Below, piece after piece: positions 62,201 through 64,000 of a stretch of DNA of 64,000 nt. The first letter of the stretch is position 1. The number at the start of each line of letters is the position of its first letter. The notes below the pieces were generated by a model, which had not been told where the DNA came from, ran no database searches, and worked only from the letters and a program-made list of their open reading frames with translations. The stretch spans positions 372,001-436,000 of the forward strand of contig NZ_POWF01000002.1 of assembly GCF_002895005.1 (NCBI RefSeq). The letters are read 5' to 3'. A program made the position numbers and the translations under genes. Source of the stretch: Hanstruepera neustonica (GTDB lineage: Bacteria; Bacteroidota; Bacteroidia; Flavobacteriales; Flavobacteriaceae).

Positions 62201-64000
62201 TTCTGGCCATAATGCCGCTTGTGAGGTTCCTTGAGACACTTTTAACGGCACTTCTATTTGATAGTAGTTTTGTGTTAAGTCATTACCCATTCTAATAAAG
62301 CCCACCAAATCATCATCAGCTAAACCTGGAACACTTCCTGGTTCAGCGTGCATAAACATTCGTAAACGTTTATATTGGCGCATGTCAACGTTAATGTTTT
62401 TAAATACCGCTCTTCCATCATGAGATTCTAAATCACAAACATCCAATAATAGTGATTGCTCATTTTGCCTAATTACTGTATTATTATTAAATAACTCTTC
62501 AGGAACCACACCTGGTGGTGACTGGTAACTACCATCATTTCTTAAAGTACTGATTACTCCTACAGAAAATTCCGTATTATCCAATGATGGATCTCCTTCA
62601 TCTTCATCTAGAGTTTGCGTATAACGTCTCCATTCACTTCTTACAAGATCTAATGTCCCAAAACGAAAAACGGTCTTTTCAGAAAACTCCTTAAGATACA
62701 TTCGGGCAAAACGAATAGATCTTAAATCTGTTATGCCGCCTTCAGCATTTGTGTATTCAGAAACTGGAATTCTAAATTGGTACCAAACAGGTGTTACTGT
62801 TGTACCATTAGGAAGACTTCTTATTTGAGTATTTTTAATATCTACAATATACGGGTTGTTCAGGTTCAGAGTTGCAGGAGATAGTTCCACTTCATACTCA
62901 AAATAACTATCAATAGTATTCATGGTATTATCGCGGTTTACATCTTCTACATCAGGCTGTGGGTTTGCGCCTCGATTAGTATCTGAAAACGTATCAGGAG
63001 AATTTCCCTCAACGCCATTATAACGCTTATAGCGTTCAAAAATATCGCCTTCTGCATTTAAAAAATAAGCGTAATTATCATTTGCTGGATCATTCAATGT
63101 CGCAAACGAGGAAAATTTGATGCGTTCTTCTGCATCATCATACCCGTCATATCCAACATCTTGGTTGGTTCGTTCTTGTCCAGTAGTATCAAATGCATAA
63201 ATCAGCGATTGATTTTGAGGGTAAACCGTTCCCCAAGATGGAGATTCTGGAAGTACACCTATGACATTTCCATCAGCTGGAAGACCATTTTCGTATAATT
63301 TTCTTCCATCCTTAATAATATCTTCCGAAATATTACCCAAATTGAATACTAATTTACCCCCTGTATTAGTCGGGTTGTCTTGAAAAGGATCTTGTAACCA
63401 AAATTCTATATACTCGACATTGGCCTGTTCGAAATCTGTTGATGTTATTTGACGTGTTATACCAGCCCAACTATCTTCAGGGTTTGTTAGCGTGTTGGTG
63501 TTTATATCGATGTTGGTCGTTTGAAAATTGTATGGCCCCCTTTCTTCGGGATAGAAGGCTAGATCTAATGTGTTGAGAATGGTTGTTTGTCCTTGCGCGA
63601 TATCTTGTTGCGGAAATAATTCATTAATAAACACGCGACTGGTAAACAAATCAGAAATATCTTCATCAGTTATTCCACTTGGTGCTCTATTACTGTAGAA
63701 AATTGGGTCAATAAAATACCAATTCAGCATGGCTCTATTAAACCCTTGCTCGATACCGTTTTGATCATCATCATTATTATTAATACCTCTTGGCCTAGTT
63801 GACAGAAACCAAGATTGTGGTGATTTAAGATCGATATTATTCTGTGTCCCTTCAAAATCGTCAACATAAGCAGTTGCTTCGCCTTGAAAATCGGTTCCTT
63901 TAGGCGATCCAGGAGCCAGATAGGCAAATTCTCCCCTTAAGGATACATTTGAAGGCACATCGGTATCAATATTTGGTAATTTATTAACCATTCTTGTTAG
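59231..64000 (-). CDS. sprA: T9SS translocon protein SprA (5' end outside window)
   Basis: The visible 1589 codons are open to the window edge (reading LTRMVNKLPNID at the start), so the N-terminal third is missing; family members have roughly 2400 residues. SprA (Sov) forms the giant 36-strand outer-membrane channel of type IX secretion. Recognisable parts are the GSPKGTDFQGEATAYVDDF segment, the WFNELRLSDM motif in the middle and a barrel of many aromatic strands ending in LRYNFGN. A cytoplasm-unlike Lys/Pro/Ser stretch (KKPVRRSRTSGP to KKPKKKAS) sits in one loop. Confidence 0.93.
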   Translation of the reverse strand, partial: LTRMVNKLPNIDTDVPSNVSLRGEFAYLAPGSPKGTDFQGEATAYVDDFEGTQNNIDLKSPQSWFLSTRPRGINNNDDDQNGIEQGFNRAMLNWYFIDPIFYSNRAPSGITDEDISDLFTSRVFINELFPQQDIAQGQTTILNTLDLAFYPEERGPYNFQTTNIDINTNTLTNPEDSWAGITRQITSTDFEQANVEYIEFWLQDPFQDNPTNTGGKLVFNLGNISEDIIKDGRKLYENGLPADGNVIGVLPESPSWGTVYPQNQSLIYAFDTTGQERTNQDVGYDGYDDAEERIKFSSFATLNDPANDNYAYFLNAEGDIFERYKRYNGVEGNSPDTFSDTNRGANPQPDVEDVNRDNTMNTIDSYFEYEVELSPATLNLNNPYIVDIKNTQIRSLPNGTTVTPVWYQFRIPVSEYTNAEGGITDLRSIRFARMYLKEFSEKTVFRFGTLDLVRSEWRRYTQTLDEDEGDPSLDNTEFSVGVISTLRNDGSYQSPPGVVPEELFNNNTVIRQNEQSLLLDVCDLESHDGRAVFKNINVDMRQYKRLRMFMHAEPGSVPGLADDDLVGFIRMGNDLTQNYYQIEVPLKVSQGTSQAALWPEANQINLPLKVLQEIKAKSIASGNISSPDPTFYDVISEQVSENPVLEYDPLPTGAGLGDGYHRVAIVGNPNFGDIRTLMVGVKNRTDIDQCGVLWFNELRLSDMENKGGWAAVLSMDSNIADFASISATGRQSTSGFGTIEQGPLERSIEDVVQYDVVTNVNIGQLLPQKWGVEIPFNYGVGEEKITPKFDEFYRDIELETQLDNNSNKDSILNVNENYTKRKSINFIGVRKVRTGESAPRFYDVENFTFNYSYNKIEHRDFEIERSVDKNLSTGVNYAYNFNPLVIEPFKKNDSLFTGKYWKILKDFNVNPLPASFVVNTNINRQFNRQKFREVDLTGANIGLEELFRRNYTFDFGYTINYNLTNSLSVNFTASNVNIVRNYFKNDILNGEQDPELDIWDGMFDFGDPNTQYQQLGVNYEIPLNKIPTFAFIDANYSYSGEFQWQKGSDLFGDLQVDGQTYDLGNTVSNANQHTLNTTFNMNKFYNYIGLKKKPVRRSRTSGPISRDSKSEPPSSKDGEDSKDDKKPKKKASNSAGTKLLNTGIGILTSVKRMTLNYSETNGTYLPGYLQTPGFIGTLKPTVGFTFGSQNDVRELAARRGWLTLYPEFNDQYRVNKTRQLDYTATVEPFKDLKIDLVGNRIYAENYTENYRVNDLGDELEYESLTPNSFGNFNISTILIKTAFSKSDERQSEAFTEFRNNRIKVANRLATQFYGTTAFPVDAEGYPVGFGKNSQAVLLPSFLSAYSGQDAGKVSLDAFRDIPIPNWDIKYTGLMNFKWFKDRFKRFSIIHGYRSNYTINQFRSNLDYDPDNPTEVDQSGNFKNETIYSNINLAEMFTPLFRVDMEMNNSIKILAEMKKDRLLSLSFDNNLMTEIQGNEYILGLGYRVKDVRIKSKLAGPRRMIVSDLNMKADVSVRDNKTIIRYLDLDNNQITSGQTIWSAKFTADYAFSKNLTGIFYFDYAFSEYAISTAFPQTTIRSGITLRYNFGN

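Noticed and set aside
1-64000. CRISPR arrays, tRNA, rRNA and insertion sequences
   Set aside because: I looked for regularly spaced repeats, cloverleaf-type ends with CCA and transposase motifs and saw none.

Overview
The window looks like chromosomal DNA of a marine-type member of the Flavobacteriaceae (Bacteroidota). It is AT-rich and dense, with short spacers. Several promoters fit the Bacteroidota core TTTG-N17-23-TANNTTTG instead of -35/-10 boxes. It carries type IX secretion/gliding genes (sprA, a PorP/SprF protein, remB), a flavobacterial carotenoid cluster, and many small exported proteins typical of the phylum. Almost everything is vertical core genome. I see no phage, insertion sequence, CRISPR array, tRNA or rRNA.

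Layout. 1-8 kb: 3'-truncated mutS (- strand), a SpoU/TrmH RNA methylase whose stop lies in a degenerate dispersed repeat, a DUF2975/XRE regulator pair, a methyltransferase, a lipoprotein, a GyrI-like protein, a folK-deoxynucleoside kinase fusion and yhhQ. 8-13.4 kb: an AsmA-family protein, rpsU, a DUF2797 protein and a GH3-family protein. 13.6-19.7 kb: the most interesting block. A CarH-like MerR/B12-binding regulator is divergent from a three-FAS1-domain lipoprotein, followed by crtI-crtB-crtZ-crtY (lycopene to zeaxanthin). The 150-bp divergent spacer holds tandem TTG(T/A)-type repeats that overlap a near-perfect Bacteroidota promoter.

19.7-26.7 kb: tig-clpP-clpX (trigger factor and ClpXP), pdxJ-hydrolase-holin-like membrane protein, and a CBS protein with nadK. 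26.7-33.4 kb: envelope biogenesis, with a DUF6089 barrel, uppS, bamA, two ompH/skp genes and murI. 33.4-39.4 kb: a frameshifted lipoprotein gene, a gamma-carbonic anhydrase, a LytTR response regulator and TPR histidine kinase with a small lipoprotein gene wedged between them, and a PorP/SprF-like protein. 39.5-42 kb: Nfu-type Fe-S scaffold, dodecin, DUF1304 and MscS.

42-48.4 kb: a complete MacAB/TolC-like export operon (ATPase, two permeases, adaptor, TolC) ending in tsaB. 48.4-53.7 kb: an oxidase operon (heme o synthase, two subunit III genes, subunit IV, an SCO copper chaperone, an SCO-like protein without cysteines, DUF420, and a 75-residue CxxC membrane protein). 53.8-64 kb: a DUF6705-like protein, remB, two tonB genes, a vanZ-like gene, gcvH, and the C-terminal two thirds of sprA running off the window.

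The main candidate for a little-described system is the light/B12-controlled carotenoid locus with its fasciclin lipoprotein and repeat-type operator. Smaller points are promoter elements nested in terminators, a TonB C-terminal-like domain shared by three neighbouring genes, and the two unassigned proteins in the oxidase assembly operon. All functional assignments come from reading motifs and recalled family knowledge; no database search was run.
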